Shown in pieces: positions 1-12,675 of a DNA stretch of 64,000 nt. Each line of letters starts with the position of its first letter. Within the stretch, counting starts at the first letter, position 1. The stretch comes from Agapanthus africanus (taxonomy: Eukaryota > Streptophyta > Magnoliopsida > Asparagales > Amaryllidaceae). Location of the stretch: contig JASDDO010000006.1 in NCBI GenBank assembly GCA_030015575.1, forward strand, positions 319,782,361 through 319,846,360, read 5' to 3'. The position numbers and the translations under genes are program-made. Below the pieces are notes generated by a model that did not search any database, was not told where the DNA came from, and saw nothing but the letters and a program-made list of their open reading frames with translations.

Positions 1-1100
1 AATTGATTATCCATTCACTCTCTTTCTTCATCTTCTTCTTCCACAAGTCTAGTGAGAGGGCTTGTGTGAAACCCTAACCCTAATTCCAATCAAAAGCCAA
101 GATCCCGAGTACCCATCAAGCAAGAAGCCTTGCAACCTTTTATGAGCCGAGCCGATCTTCAACGGAGCAAGTGGTCCAAGCTGATCCATGACTCACGGAG
201 CCGAGCGACGCCAATTCAATAATTTAGTTCTTCCTCTTGTAGTTCTTGAGCGACTGTAATCAAATTGTTGATATAAATAAAAGGTGATATTCTTTTATCT
301 TGTTTTCTTTAAATTCTCGCATCATGATATCTTTTCAATTCTTGAATGCTTCCTGTGTGGTGATGTTTGAGTAATACTCCGCTCGTCGAGGAATCGAGAC
401 GATCAATAGAATGATGATGTAATATATTTTAAATCGATTCTTGAATCCTACGAGTTTTGTAAACCCTAGCAAGTTCAAGAATCGACGACCCAATTCGTTA
501 CGATGCTTTCTTGATTGATATCGCTCGAGATTGGGGAGCTACGATCGTTTCTTGAAATTGTTAGAGGCTAGAATGTGAATGATATCGATGAAAGAACAAG
601 GGTTAAACGATGAAACCCTGGTTCCATCAAGAAAGCCCTAACTCTCGTCGATCATCATCGATCTAGTATCAATCCTTCGAAGGACAAGAACACGAAATCT
701 TGAAATTACATCACGTCTATAGATCCGATCGATCCCTACGAGCCTCATTTAGATTCTTGACATTTGGTTGGAAATATCATCAAAACACCGATTCTTGATT
801 TGTTTATCAGTTTCTTGATTCTTGATTAAACATCGTGACACCTGAATCAATCGATAAATTCTTGAATCATGTTTTCTTTTCCTTTCGATTAACATTTTAA
901 TTCAAACAAATTAAACATAGAAACGAATCGCACAATCCCTGTGGACGATCCGCACTCGCTTACGATCTACAACTGACACCGTAGTTGATTGCGGTCAAAT
1001 ATAATTTTTGGTTGTGATTTCTTTACAATTTTCTAAATACCGACACAAAGAAACTTATTCACTTGATTTGATACACACAATCGGAATTTTACAACAATCA
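1..1100 (+). repeat. 5' LTR of element A (3' part only)
   Basis: The sequence matches the last 1.1 kb of the copy at 9193-11061 almost base for base and ends in ACAACAATCA just before the primer-binding site. The U3 part with the TATA box is outside the window. It contains five perfect TTCnnGAA sites (339-346, 438-445, 474-481, 549-556, 859-866) and several telobox-like AACCCTA words. Confidence 0.93.
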
Positions 1101-1103
1101 AAA

Positions 1104-1124
1104 TGGCGCCGTTGCCGGGGATCG
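1104..1124 (+). other. Primer-binding site (tRNA-Asp type) of element A
   Basis: TGGCGCCGTTGCCGGGGATC starts three bases after the LTR end. It is complementary to the 3' end of plant tRNA-Asp (recalled, not searched). Element B carries the same type of site. Confidence 0.88.
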
Positions 1125-2098
1125 CGCGCTAATTCGTTTCATATTATAGTTTGAATTGAAAGATTTATTCCATTGTTATTTTTGAGATCAAAATTCGTGC
1201 AAACCCTAAACGATTTGCTGTGGTTCATTGCAAGGAAATCTGGAGTTGTTTGGCAATTGAAGAAAATTTTTGGAAAATACCAGAGAGTTGAGGGAGTCTA
1301 CAGAAGCTCCCTGGAAAATTTTGGTGGAGTGATCTCATCAAGAAACCGCGGAAGCGCGGCATTAGAGGGCATTTGCGGCGGAACCGCGGCAAGCCTGGGG
1401 GATCTCTGCAAAAATTTTGCTTCGGGTGAATTCTTACCTTCTTCTCTCTCCTCTTTTTAGCTCCAACTAATAATTTTCTGCAGGTTTCTTTACAACTAAT
1501 CGCAGCGCCGCAAAAGCAAAATTAAATTTGTGCGTGATTTTGATTTCTTGGTTGTTTGCATTCTAATACGGAAATTAAGGGGCACGGCCAAATCCAAATT
1601 AGGTGGGGATTTCATTACCCTTCCTAGGCCCCGAAAATCGCAAAACTTGCATCCGCATTGACCCACATTAACTAAAAGAAATCTAGAGAAGACTCTAAGG
1701 ACTGTCGCGCTCAATTAGGACATGAGAAGGCCGTGGGTAATTCATTGCTTATCCGCGTTTTCTTGTGGTGCCTAAGGCGAGTGTGTCTAAGGCTAGTGGT
1801 TTTTAATTAGGCCCACTACTTACGTAGTGGAGTACCTTCCCACTTACTTGGCACTTATCCGGCCACAGGGAGACTAAGAGGCAGTGGAGGATTCTATCCT
1901 GCGACTTGTCTTTTGGCAGTTAGGAGCGGTCTAAAGCCGGACCTAGGTGACCACTAGATTCTAGGGTTGGTGTGCTGCATTTGTTTTGTCGCATCATTTT
2001 TTCAAAAAATCCGTCCCTTTTTCAAAGCAAACACCGCATTTATTCATTACCCCTAATTATAAGTAAACGCTGCCACTTGTACTAACCCTTTTTAGTGC
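1125..2098 (+). other. Untranslated leader of element A
   Basis: No credible gene is seen. The leader holds two CCGCGG-type palindromes exactly 30 bp apart (1346-1359 and 1376-1389) and a block around 1570-1740 that is clearly homologous to the leader of element B (about 37350-37530 on the other strand). A short open frame at 1173-1460 starts at a non-ATG codon and resembles no protein I know. Confidence 0.7.
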
Positions 2099-5000
2099 AA
2101 GATAGGCTGGACACGGGATTCTAGTGCCCGTTTAGTCCGCGTACCCTCTATCGACTCCGAAGTCGATATTTCTCCATTTACCTTTTCTTTACCCACTACC
2201 ACACCCACACCGATGGATCCGAATCCATCGAACTTCTTTAACCCTAATCTGCCGCCGTCCGTTGGTGCGCAGAATCCACCCCGCATCTCTCTCCAGGAGA
2301 GGTGCTACCCTATTCGAGGTCCTCTTTCGACCTGCTTATCCACACCACCAGCCAACGGGGATAACTTTGAGATTAAGCCCCAGTATATCAATCTTTTACC
2401 CAAATTCCATGGACTCCAGACTGAGGACGCTTACGTTTTCATTACCAAATTTGAAAACGTATGCGCAATGATGGGTACGTCATAACTTTCAGTGGATGCA
2501 ATGCGTTTACGACTTCTTCCATTTATATTGTGCGATATAGCCGAGAAGTGGCTATATAACACTACCGCACATTCTATCATGAATTGGGAAGAATTCGTCG
2601 CTGCATTCCTTAAGAAATTTTACCCGATACAAAAGACAGCTCAAATCCGTAGCGAACTGAATCAATTTGCCCAGCTCCCTGCTGAACCATTCTCTAAATG
2701 CTTTGAACGTTTCAAGGATCTTTTGGTTCAGTGTCCTCATCACAGCATCCCGAGATGGGAGCTTTGCCGAATCATTTATGAGGGCATTAACCCAAGCACT
2801 AAACAGAGCCTTGAAAACATGTGTCAAGGTACTTTTATGACCAAAGATGATGGGGAAGCTTGGAAGTATTTAGAAGAGTTCGCTGAAAAATCACTACAGT
2901 GGGAGAGTGGAACCCAACCATTGAATAGGGGTGGCGTACACCAAATAGATGTGTCCATAGGTGTTCGAGCTGAAATGGCAGCAATGCAAAAGAAGCTCGA
3001 CGCTATGGAACACAAATTTGCAGCAGCCTCCCTAAACCCAGTGTCACTCCCCAAAACTGTTTGTGGGTCCTGTTCTGATCTGTCTCATTTAACGGAAGAA
3101 TGTCCATTAAACTCTGTGTTTCAAGGTCATGAGCATTCTAATGCCGCATTTCAAAGACCTAGAAACGATCCATATTCTTCCACGTACAATCAGGGTTGGA
3201 GGAATCACCCGAATTTTGCTTGGAACCAAAACCAATCTCAAAACACGGTTCCAAACACGAATAATTTTCAAAGGGCTCTTCCTCCACCACAACAGCAACC
3301 CCTTCAACTCACTCAGCACCCCTATCAGTCACAAAACTTCCAAAATCAGGTCAACACTCCTGTACAGTCTAATCCTATGACCTATTCTGACGAGTTCTCT
3401 CAATTCACTCAAACCATGAAATCACTTGTGTCAAATTTCATAAAGCTTTCGGCTGAGGTTAGATCTTCCGTCGGTGAGATAAAGAAAAACTCAGCGTCCC
3501 AAGCTGAGAGTATCAGAACGATGGAAGCTGAAATCGCACGACTTAAAGCCGAAATGAGTGCGAGAGAAAAAGGGAAACTTCCCTCTCAACCCCTACAGAA
3601 TCCTGGGCATTACAATGTAAATGCCATCACAACGTTGAGATCGGGAAGAGTGCTGAACAATCATGTCGGGGAAGGTATTGATGATACTGAAAATTATATC
3701 AACACCCCGGCTGAGACCTTTCCACACACACACACTTCTCCTTCTTATCCTTCTTCTTCTACCACACCATCTTCTCGAGAGCCTATTCTCCATTTCCCAT
3801 TAGGCTCGACACCTCAGTATAGCCCTTCTAGTTCTCCACAGACGGTCCCCACACCTCTTTTGGGACCTCGTCTACCCTCTCTTCCTTCTCCTGTGATGGA
3901 CCCTGCGCTTATTGCGAAAGCTCCTTACCCGAATCGGTTAAGAGCTAATAGAATGAGTCCTCATATGGAGAAAATTTTGGAAATGTTCAAACAGGTTAAC
4001 ATCAATATCCCTCTCCTAGATGCGATTCAACAAGTCCCCGCTTATGCGAAAATTCTTAAGGACTTGTGCACTAGGAAGAGGAAGACTCAAGTGCCGAAGA
4101 AGGTCTTCATGTCTAATAATATTAGCACTGCTTTTATACCCCAGCTACCAAAGAAACGAAAGGACCCAGGATGTCCTACAATATCGATTTCGATTGGGGG
4201 TAAAAACATAAATCGTGCTCTTTTAGACCTTGGTGCAAGTGTTAACATGCTCCCTTATTCTGTCTATGAGCAATTGGGGATTGGAGAGCTGAAACCTGCT
4301 CACTGCACTCTCCAGATGGCAGACCGATCTATCACCAAACCAAGGGGTGAATTAGAGGATGTATTGATAAAGGTCGGGGAATTTGTTTTCCCTGTAGACT
4401 TCATTGTGCTTGACACGCATCCTGTAGCAAACCCCCGGGGCAAAATTCCGATGATTCTGGGTCGTCCTTTCCTTTCCACTTCCAACGCTGTTATAAACTG
4501 TAGAAATGGTTCAATGAACTTATCATTTGGAAATATGACCATTGAACTAAACATCTACAAAGTTGGAAGTCAGCCATCAGAACCCTCTGCTCATATTTTA
4601 GATGTGTGTTCTGTTCACGAGATCGCTCCCGATAGTTGTGGAGCTGAGGATCTTTGCTTTCTAGATCTCGATGACATTACCACATCTCTGTTTGATTTCA
4701 CACATGATCTTAGTGAGGACACTTTCTCTACACTTGAGTCCTGCACTCCTGACTTTTCTCTACCCGAGTCTGTATCTTTCACAGGCTCTGAGCTTCTTTG
4801 TAAATCCAAAAATCACTCAATGATACCTCCTTCTATCATTTCTCCGCCCGAGTAAGATCTCAAAATTTTACCTTCTCACCTTAAATATGCATATCTAGGT
4901 GAGAATGAGTCTTTACCGGTTATCATATCCGCATCTCTAGCATTAGAGCAAGAGAATGCACTTTTATCGGTATTAAGATCTAACAAAGAGGCGTTTGGTT

Positions 5001-7744
5001 GGAGTATGGCGGACATCAAAGGGATTAGTCCCCTGATAGTTGAACATCATATACATGTGATGGATGATGCCAAACCGCCCCGAGAACCACAGAGACGGTT
5101 GAATCCCGTCATGAAGGAAGCGGTCATGAAAGAGATCGTCAAATGCTTAGATAATGGTATTATATACCCCATCTCCGATAGCCAGTGGGTGAGTCCTATA
5201 CATGTCGTTCCTAAGAAATCCGGCATCACTGTTATAACCAATGAGGCAAATGAGTTGATTCAGACACGTGCCCAAACTGGGTGGCGTGTATGTATTGATT
5301 ATAGAAAACTCAATGCTGCCACGAGGAAAGACCACTTTCCTCTACCATTCATTGATCAGATGCTGGAACGCTTAGCGGGACGAGAGTATTATTGTTTTAT
5401 GGACGGATACTCAGGCTATAATCAGGTCCCCATCGCCAAAAAGGATCAAGATAAAACCACTTTTACTTGTCCTTTTGGTACCTTTGCTTACAGTCGCATG
5501 CCCTTTGGGCTGTGCAATGCTCCCGCTACCTTTCAGCGGTGTATGATGGGGATATTCTCTGATATGGTAGAGAATTTTCTGGAGATCTTTATGGACGATT
5601 TCTCGATTTTTGGAGACTGTTTTTCTGATTGCCTAGCGAACCTTGACGCTGTTCTTACTCGTTGCAAAGAGAAGAACTTGACTTTGAACTGGGAAAAATG
5701 CCATTTTATGGTCCAAGAAGGAATAGTACTTGGACATGTCATTTCACAGAAAGGCATTGAGGTTGACAGAGCTAAGATAGATGTCATTCAAAACCTCTCT
5801 CATCCCAAAAGCGTCAAAGATATTCGATCTTTCCTTGGCCATGCGGGCTTTTATAGGAGATTCATTAAGGACTTTAGCAAAATTGCTAGACCTTTAACTC
5901 TTCTCCTGACCAAGGATACGACCTTCCATTTTGACTCGGACTGCGAGACAGCTTTTGACTCACTTAAACACTTACTCACTTCAGCCCCCGTTTTATCATC
6001 ACCAAACTGGGACTACCAATTTGAGCTGATGTGTGACGCATCTGATTTTGCAGTAGGTGCAGTCTTAGGACAGCACATCGAAAAGATGCCACACGTGATA
6101 TACTATGCAAGTAAGACCCTGAATGATGCGCAAATCAATTATACAACCACAGAAAAAGAACTCTTAGCGGTTGTATTTGCATTAGAAAAATTCAGGCCTT
6201 ACTTAATTGGCTCTCCTATAGTTGTGTATACTGACCATTCCGCTTTAAAACATCTTCTGGCGAAGAAAGATGCAAAAGGTCGACTAATACGTTGGATCCT
6301 TCTGTTACAAGAATTCGATCTTGTTATCAAAGATAAGAAAGGATGTGAAAACGTAGTAGCTGACCATCTTTCACGCATCTCTTCTTCCCCTGTGACCCTG
6401 CCGATCAATGATTCGTTCCCTGATGAACAACTCTTGAGCATATCCGCTGAACCATGGTTCAGGGATATTGTGAACTATCATGCCACCGGACTTATACCGA
6501 GCGATTGGTCAAAACAGGACAAATATCGTTTTCTTTCCCAAGTAAAACACTTTTACTGGGACGAGCCCTATTTGTTTAAATATTGTCCTGATCAGATCAT
6601 TCGCCGGTGTGTCCCAAATGAAGAGTTCAAGAGTGTTCTTTCATTTTGTCATGATCAGGCCTGTGGGGGTCACTTTGGTCCTAGAAAGACAGCGGAAAAG
6701 ATTTTGCAATGTGGATTTTATTGGCCGACCTTATTCAAGGACACATTTGAGTATTGCAAAACCTGTACACAATGTCAGTACACGGGTAGAATATCCCAGA
6801 GGAATGAAATGCCTCAGCAACCCATTCTGGTTGTTGAAATATTTGATATTTGGGGCATTGATTTTATGGGTCCCTTTCCCAACTCCTTTGGGAATTTGTA
6901 CATTCTGCTGGCGGTTGATTATATCTCAAAATGGGTAGAAGCCATTCCATGTCGCACTAATGACAAGAAAGTTGTCATTAAGTTCTTGAAAGAGAATATC
7001 TTCTCGCGATTTGGACACCCACGCGCTATTATTAGCGATAATGGGATACATTTCTGCAACAGGTCTTTCGAGACTCTGATGCGAAAATACTCAATCAACC
7101 ACCGACTTTCTACACCCTATCATCCCCAAACAAGCGGACAGGCTGAAATCTCAAACAGACAAATCAAACTTATCCTGGAGAAGACTGTTGCTAAAAATAG
7201 AAAAGACTGGTCGACCAAACTGACGGATGCTCTTTGGGCATTCAGAACTGCATATAAGACCGACCTAGGGATGTCTCCATATAGGATAGTGTTTAGGAAA
7301 GCATGTCATTTACCCGTCGAGATAGAGCATAAAGCATTGTGGGCTATAAAATAAATAAATTGTGATCTAAACCTTGCTTGCAACTTTCGGAAGCTGCAAA
7401 TAAATGAGCTAAGAGAACTCCGCGATGAAGCTTATGATAACGCTGTAATCACAAAGAATAGGACTAAGGTTTTTCACGATAAAAACATTTTGAGGAAAAC
7501 ATTTTCACCTGGTCAACAAGTCCTTCTTTATGATTCACGATTACACCTTCACGCGGGTAAGCTCCGATCTCGATGGAAGGGACCTTTTGTTGTGCGGTCT
7601 GTATACCCGCACGGGGCAGTAGAAGTAGAAAATGTTAAAAACGACACCTTTTTCAAAGTAAATGGACATAGACTTAAGCCGTATTTTTCCACTGACCCCA
7701 CGGAGGAGCTCTTGTTCTTACAAGAGCCAGTTTATTTGGATTAA
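2099..7744 (+). pseudogene. gag-pol: Athila Gag-Pol polyprotein, broken by start loss and three in-frame stops
   Basis: One frame codes for a retrotransposon Gag-Pol. In order: capsid (about 2350-2900), CCHC knuckle C-GS-C-SDLS-H-LTEE-C near 3065, aspartic protease with DLGAS near 4230, reverse transcriptase with FMDD near 5590, RNase H near 6030-6380, integrase with HHCC finger near 6650-6780 and D,D,E residues in IDFMGPF, ISDNG and GQAEIS (6850-7150), and an integrase C-terminus (7490-7744). By alignment with the intact element B protein, the start ATG has become AAG at 2099-2101, a Gln codon has become TAA at 2483-2485, and TAA codons interrupt the frame at 4853-4855 and 7352-7354. The frame itself is never shifted, so decay is by point mutation only. 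A shorter restart at ATG 2213 is possible but meets the first stop after 90 codons. Call of family is firm; the exact original start is inferred from element B. Confidence 0.93.
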
Positions 7745-9177
7745 AATTCCTCCGTCTCACCTTCATATCCAGCATATCATTGCATCATCTTTTCGAATGA
7801 AGGTGAGTAAAAAGAGTAAGTTTGGGGGAAGTTCTTCACTTATATATTTTGCCCCCACTAATAATTCCTCCCAGACTTACAGTTTTTATAGGTATAGCAA
7901 TTGGCAACAGTGAGGACACTGTTGAAAACAAGTTTGGGAGAGGTTTGTGCTTATTTTGCATATCATTTGCATAAGCACAAAACATTTCTTTAAAAATCTA
8001 TAAAAATTGAAAAAATTTCAAAACCCATAAAAATTTAAAAAATTTCCAAGTATAAAAATAATTTTAATATTTACACTTTTTGTACATAAATAAGATAATG
8101 AAAGTTTAGATAGTGAACAATTACATCCATGAGATTAGAAAAATTTTAGAAAACTAAGAAAATTAGAAGTTTTCTTATACGAACTAGTAATAAGTAGTTA
8201 TGAGCCGTTGTCCCAAGGGTTAGTAAGATGAAGGACGTCACTAATCTGAGGATAAAAATAAGTCTGAAAAATAGTTTATATTCTGGAAGCCAATCATTTT
8301 GAACGTTGCTACCCTGCTATTCGCACTTACACACGTCTTAAAGCCTGGGATAGTAGAGGATACCTTGAAATGCTCTTGTCTTAAAGCTGATGTATAAAGG
8401 AAATAAAAAGAAAAAGTGAATAAAGAAAATATAAAGTGGTGAGAAAAATGGACACTGGTTTTGTTATCACCAAGGGCAATAAAAAATGTATAGCAAGGGT
8501 GCTTTTTCACCTAGTGCCCTAAGGCCAACTGGTCGGGGAGTCACTGCTATGCCTAAGGTGGTGCAAGACGAGGAAAATACACCAAATAAGCAAGCACAGG
8601 AGTAATCGGTCGGTTAGTACCTCAAGAAGTATTAACGGTCGCGTGAAAGTGTGTGAGCAATCTCATCTAAATATTCATTAATTAAAAAGTACTGAGGCTG
8701 ATGGGCAAGAGTATGATAGCTTGAATTGAATTCTCCGGGTGTAGGGATGTCTTTACACACACGCAGGGTTATATGATTGATGTTTGGAAGAAAGATAGGA
8801 ATGAAGAATAAGACGATGTTTTATTGAGGGAGGACGTGATTTCTGATATCTTTTCATGACCATTAAGATAGGGCTCATGACAACCGAAAAGCTAGCTTAG
8901 TTGGAAACCCTAATTTTCAAAGCTTTTCTTTTACGATTCTTTTCTTTAAATGTAATATTCATGATCTTTATTTTATTATTGGATTTTGTGGGTGCAATCC
9001 GCTGAAAACCCTCAGGAGACAACACTCCTCCTACTAGGGACACCTAGAGGTTTAAAGGCTTGTTGCACATGCTCAGTGCAATCGTGTTGCCTACGAAAGT
9101 GTGCTAGTTAGTTTTTCTCTTTCTTTATTTTCTCCTTCTCTTTTTAATAAAACAGTTCGCTCGAGACGATCGAAATT
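7745..9177 (+). other. Non-coding tail between pol and 3' LTR of element A
   Basis: No ORF of interest is found; an env-like gene is absent. Purine-rich AAGTTTGGG words occur at 7817-7830 and 7930-7940, the second directly after a perfect hairpin AACAGTG-AGGA-CACTGTT (7906-7923). They resemble the true polypurine tract at the 3' LTR. Confidence 0.75.
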
Positions 9178-9192
9178 AAGTTTGGGGGAATT
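9178..9192 (+). other. Polypurine tract of element A
   Basis: AAGTTTGGGGGAATT lies directly in front of the TGATTAG start of the 3' LTR. It is the expected primer site for plus-strand DNA synthesis. Confidence 0.85.
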
Positions 9193-11061
9193 TGATTAGT
9201 CGAAAATATTGCATATTTTAGCCAGCAATTTCCTCATCATTTGCATTCATATAGAAGTGTTCGGTATTCAAATTTTACATATTAGCAAAACTGTCGCAAA
9301 ATATCAGATTGCATGTATTAGACTCTAAAACCGACACTATAAAGGAAATTGACCACATTTCATGGCATCACATCATCCCTACATTTGCGCAACACTTATT
9401 TTGAGATCTGTGCAGGAATATCCAAAAGAAAGGCCAAAATTTACAGGGTACCGCTAAAACATGACGCCAACTCAATGATTTCAATTCTGGTATCAATCCA
9501 AAGGGACAAATAAAATTCAACGTATCAGATAAAGCCCCAAATGGCATCCCAAGACCACACCAGAAAAACCAAGGCCCAAGCCCCACAAAGTGCCGCGGAT
9601 CCGCGGCAGGAGCCTGCTTGCGCCGCGGATCCGCGGTGGATCCAAGGAGTTAGCTCCTCAATTTTGGTGCAAAATTTTTCTCTCAGGGCCCACACTTCAG
9701 AAAGACACAACAATTTCCAGAAGACTCCAGAGACTTCTGCCAGATCAGCAAGCTTTGGGATCAACACTAAACTAGCCTATCATTCTAGAAACTTCTCCCT
9801 AAACCCTAGCTTAAACCCTAAGCTAAGCCTAACTAACTACTTCTAGAAGTCTTTCAACAAACTTTTGGAGGGAACTTCTATTTCAAACTCAAGGCTTAGG
9901 GTTTGGAAAATCTATAAATAGGACCCTAGGCTCACTTGCAAAAGGATTATTCATTCATTAAAATTGATTGATCCATTCACTCTCTTTCTTCATCTTCTTC
10001 TTCCACAAGTCTAGTGAGAGGCTTGTGTGAAACCCTAACCCTAATTCAAATCAAAAGCCAAGATCCCGAGTACCCATCAAGCAAGAAGCCTTGCAACCTT
10101 TTATGAGCCGAGCCGATCTTCAACGGAGCAAGTGGTCCAAGCTGATCCACGACTCACGGAGCCGAGCGACGCCAATTCAACAATTTAGTTCTTCCTCTTG
10201 TAGTTCTTGAGCGACTGTAATCAAATTGTTGATATAAATAAAAGGTGATATTCTTTTATCTTGTTTTCTTTAAATTCTCGCATCATGATATCTTTTCAAT
10301 TCTTGAATGCTTCCTGTGTGGTGATGTTTGAGTAATACTCCGCTCGTCGAGGAATCGAGACGATCAATAGAATGATGATGTAATATATCTTAAATCGATT
10401 CTTGAATCCTACGAGTTTTGTAAACCCTAGCAAGTTCAAGAATCGACGACCCAATTCGTTGCGATGCTTTCTTGATTGATATCGCTCGAGATTGGGGAGC
10501 TACGTTCGTTTCTTGAAATTGTTAGAGGCTAGAATGTGAATGATATCGATGAAAGAACAAGGGTTAAACAATGAAACCCTAGTTTCATCAAGAAAGCCCT
10601 AACTCTCGTCGATCATCATCGATCTAGTATCGATCCTTCGAAGGACAAGAACACGAAATCTTGAAATTACATCACGTCTATAGATCCGATCGATCCCTAC
10701 GAGCCTCATTTAGATTCTTAACATTTGGTTGGAAATATCATCAAAACACCGATTCTTGATTTGTTTATCAGTTTCTTGATTCTTGATTAAACATCTTGAC
10801 ACCTGAATCAATCGATAAATTCTTGAATCAAGTTTTCTTTTCCTTTCGATTAACTTTTTAATTCAAACAAATTAAACATAGAAACGAATCGCACAATCCC
10901 TGTGGACGATCCGCACTCGCTTACGATCTACAACTGACACCGTAGTTGATTGCGGTCAAATATAATTTTTGGTTGTGATTTCTTTACAATTTTCTAAATA
11001 CCGACACAAAGAAACTTATTCACTTGATTTGATACACACAATCGGAATTTAACAACAATCA
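9193..11061 (+). repeat. 3' LTR of element A
   Basis: The LTR is 1869 bp, begins TGATT and ends AATCA, and its last 1.1 kb repeats the left edge of the window with only a few differences by eye. It holds twin palindromes CCGCGGATCCGCGG at 9593-9606 and 9623-9636, a TATA box near 9912, and a cluster of TTCTTGA words downstream of it. It is not coding; short open frames at 9541-9846 are chance. Confidence 0.93.
9912..9922 (+). promoter_or_regulatory. TATA box of the element A LTR
   Basis: CTATAAATAGG is a strong plant TATA box in the middle of the LTR, with the GC palindromes about 290 bp upstream. It would place the transcript start near 9945. Transcription itself is inferred. Confidence 0.7.
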
Positions 11062-11320
11062 GGTCTCACAGAGACTTTTCTCCCTACGGATAGAGAGGAT
11101 CTCATAGGTGGGTTTTCTTCTTAGGAATCGTGAGGATTCCTAAGTGTGTTTTCTCTTGTAAGTCGTAAGGATCCTATAAGAGAATTTTTCCCTCTTACGA
11201 GTCGAGAGGACCCGTAAACGGTTGTTTCCCTCCTTGTCGAAACTCGACTTTGGAGAGTGAGACCCGTGAATAGTATGCAAGAGACCGTTTTAGATCGACT
11301 TGCAGGGTCCCATTGTTCAG
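11062..11320. repeat. Degenerate repeat unit in the tail of element C, copy 1 (truncated by element A)
   Basis: The unit consists of short phrases such as GTCTCAC, GGAATCGTGAGGATTCC and AGTCGTAAGGATCC and recurs at about 12676-12985 and 13031-13200. The other copies have GAGCCGTAAG or similar just before GGTCTCAC, so this copy is cut exactly where element A begins. That places the insertion of element A inside this repeat. Confidence 0.75.
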
Positions 11321-11365
11321 GAAGCAAGTTTTTTAATCCCTGCTGTCTGAGGCTTCATCTTGCAA

Positions 11366-12110
11366 GTTGAGACGAATCGAGAATTTCCCGCGGAGACACT
11401 GGTTTCTCTGCGAGCCGATGCGAATCAGGGGGCTCTCATCAAGGACGCTAGTTTTCCTGAGTTGAGGTGTTTACCAAGGATTATTTGTTTCCCTGGTGCC
11501 AAGGATTATTTGTTTCCCTGGTGTTGAAACGAGTCGAGAATTTCCCACGGAGGCACTGGTTGCTCTGCGAGTCGACGCGCATCAGGAGGCTCTCGTCAAG
11601 GATTGTTTGTTTCCCTGAGTTGAGGTATTTGCTAAGGATTATTTGTTTCCCTAGCGCCAAGGATTATTTGTTTCCCTGGAGTTGAAACGAGTCGAGAATT
11701 TCCCACGGAGGCACTGGTTGCTCTGCGAGTCGACGCGGATCGGGAAGCTCTCGTCAAGGATTGTTTGTTTCCCTGAGTTGAGGTATTTGCTAAGGATTAT
11801 TTGTTTCCCTAGCGCCAAGGATTATTTGTTTCCCTGGAGTTGAAACGAGTCGAGAATTTCCCACGGAGGCACTGGTTGCTCTGCGAGTCGACGCGCATCA
11901 GGAGGCTCTCGTCAAGGATTGTTTGTTTCCCTGAGTTGAGGTATTTGCTAAGGATTATTTGTTTCCCTAGTGCCAAGGATTATTTGTTTCCTTGGTGTTG
12001 AAACGAGTCAAGAATTTCCCACGGAGATACTGGTTGCTCTGCAAGTCGACGCGCATCAGGAGGTTCTCGTCAAGGATTGTTTGTCTCCCTGAGTTGAGGG
12101 GTTTGCCGAA
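11366..12110. repeat. Tandem repeat, period 158 bp, nearly five copies
   Basis: The phrase TTGAAACGAGTCGAGAATTT or a close variant starts near 11367, 11524, 11682, 11840 and 11998, giving steps of 157-158 bp. Each unit also carries one to three AGGATTATTTGTTTCCC-like sub-repeats. Copies 2 to 4 are the most alike and copy 1 the most diverged. Tandem repeats in the 3' region are typical of Tat/Ogre elements. Confidence 0.88.
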
Positions 12111-12331
12111 GACGCTGGTTTCTTCAGAGTTGGGATGAATCGTTGGGGTCTGGCTTCGTTTTCTGGCGGAGCCTGTTGGGAGAGTCTGGTTCCCTCTTTG
12201 TTTGCGCCCTTGGATTGTGTACAGGGATCGATGTGATCTCAACTGTAGGGCCAAAGTTTTATCATCATCTTTTTTATTTTATTTCCGCGATGCTCTGTCA
12301 TTTCAGCTTTTATATCGCGAAGGTCGCGATT

Positions 12332-12505
12332 GCCCAATCATTTCGGCTATTTTCGCGGTGCCCAATCATTTCGGCTGTTTATTTCGTTTTTACTCGCTAC
12401 TTTTTATTGCGAGTTGCCCAATCATTTCGGCTATTTTTCATGCATACATTTTTACTTGCTGCTTTTTATTGCAAGTTGCCCCATCATTTCGGCTATTTCA
12501 TATGC
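12332..12505. repeat. Dispersed short repeat CCCAATCATTTCGGCT, four copies
   Basis: CCCAATCATTTCGGCT or a one-base variant occurs at about 12333, 12361, 12417 and 12479, the last three separated by similar AT-rich spacers (CTTTTTATTGC). The copies create overlapping open frames in all forward frames with no protein resemblance, so I do not call a gene. Confidence 0.75.
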
Positions 12506-12675
12506 ATGTGCAGCCTACTGGCTTTTCGCCGTAAACTTGAAATTAGACACCGATTTCGGCATCAGCACCGCTACAACTGGGATATTACCAGGAGCGAATC
12601 ATCACTTGCCTCTGTCGATGTCGACCAAAGGTGGCTTAGCGAACAAGGTTAAGGTCCTATCGACTAAGGCTTTTG

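Larger units (their letters stand above)
1..11061 (+). mobile_element. Element A: Athila-type Ty3/gypsy LTR retrotransposon, degenerate, 5' end outside window
   Basis: A 5' LTR fragment, an Asp-type primer-binding site, an untranslated leader, one long gag-pol frame, a 1.4 kb non-coding tail, a polypurine tract and a full 3' LTR follow each other in the order expected of an LTR retrotransposon. The polyprotein has the Athila signatures DLGAS (protease) and FMDD (reverse transcriptase). The 3' LTR is 1869 bp, so about 770 bp of the 5' LTR lie left of the window and the full element would be near 11.8 kb. No env-like ORF is seen after pol, although many Athila elements have one. The target duplication cannot be checked because the left flank is missing; the 5 bp after the right end are GGTCT. 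The element is non-functional as read: start lost and three internal stops. Confidence 0.93.

Noticed and set aside
60..80. Telomere-like AACCCTAACCCTAA words in the LTR of element A
   Set aside because: Only two units; telobox words are common in plant promoters and this is no telomeric array.
7745..9177. Possible env-like gene of element A
   Set aside because: Athila elements often have one here, but no frame of useful length or with membrane segments is seen; the same is true of element B at 29333-30993.
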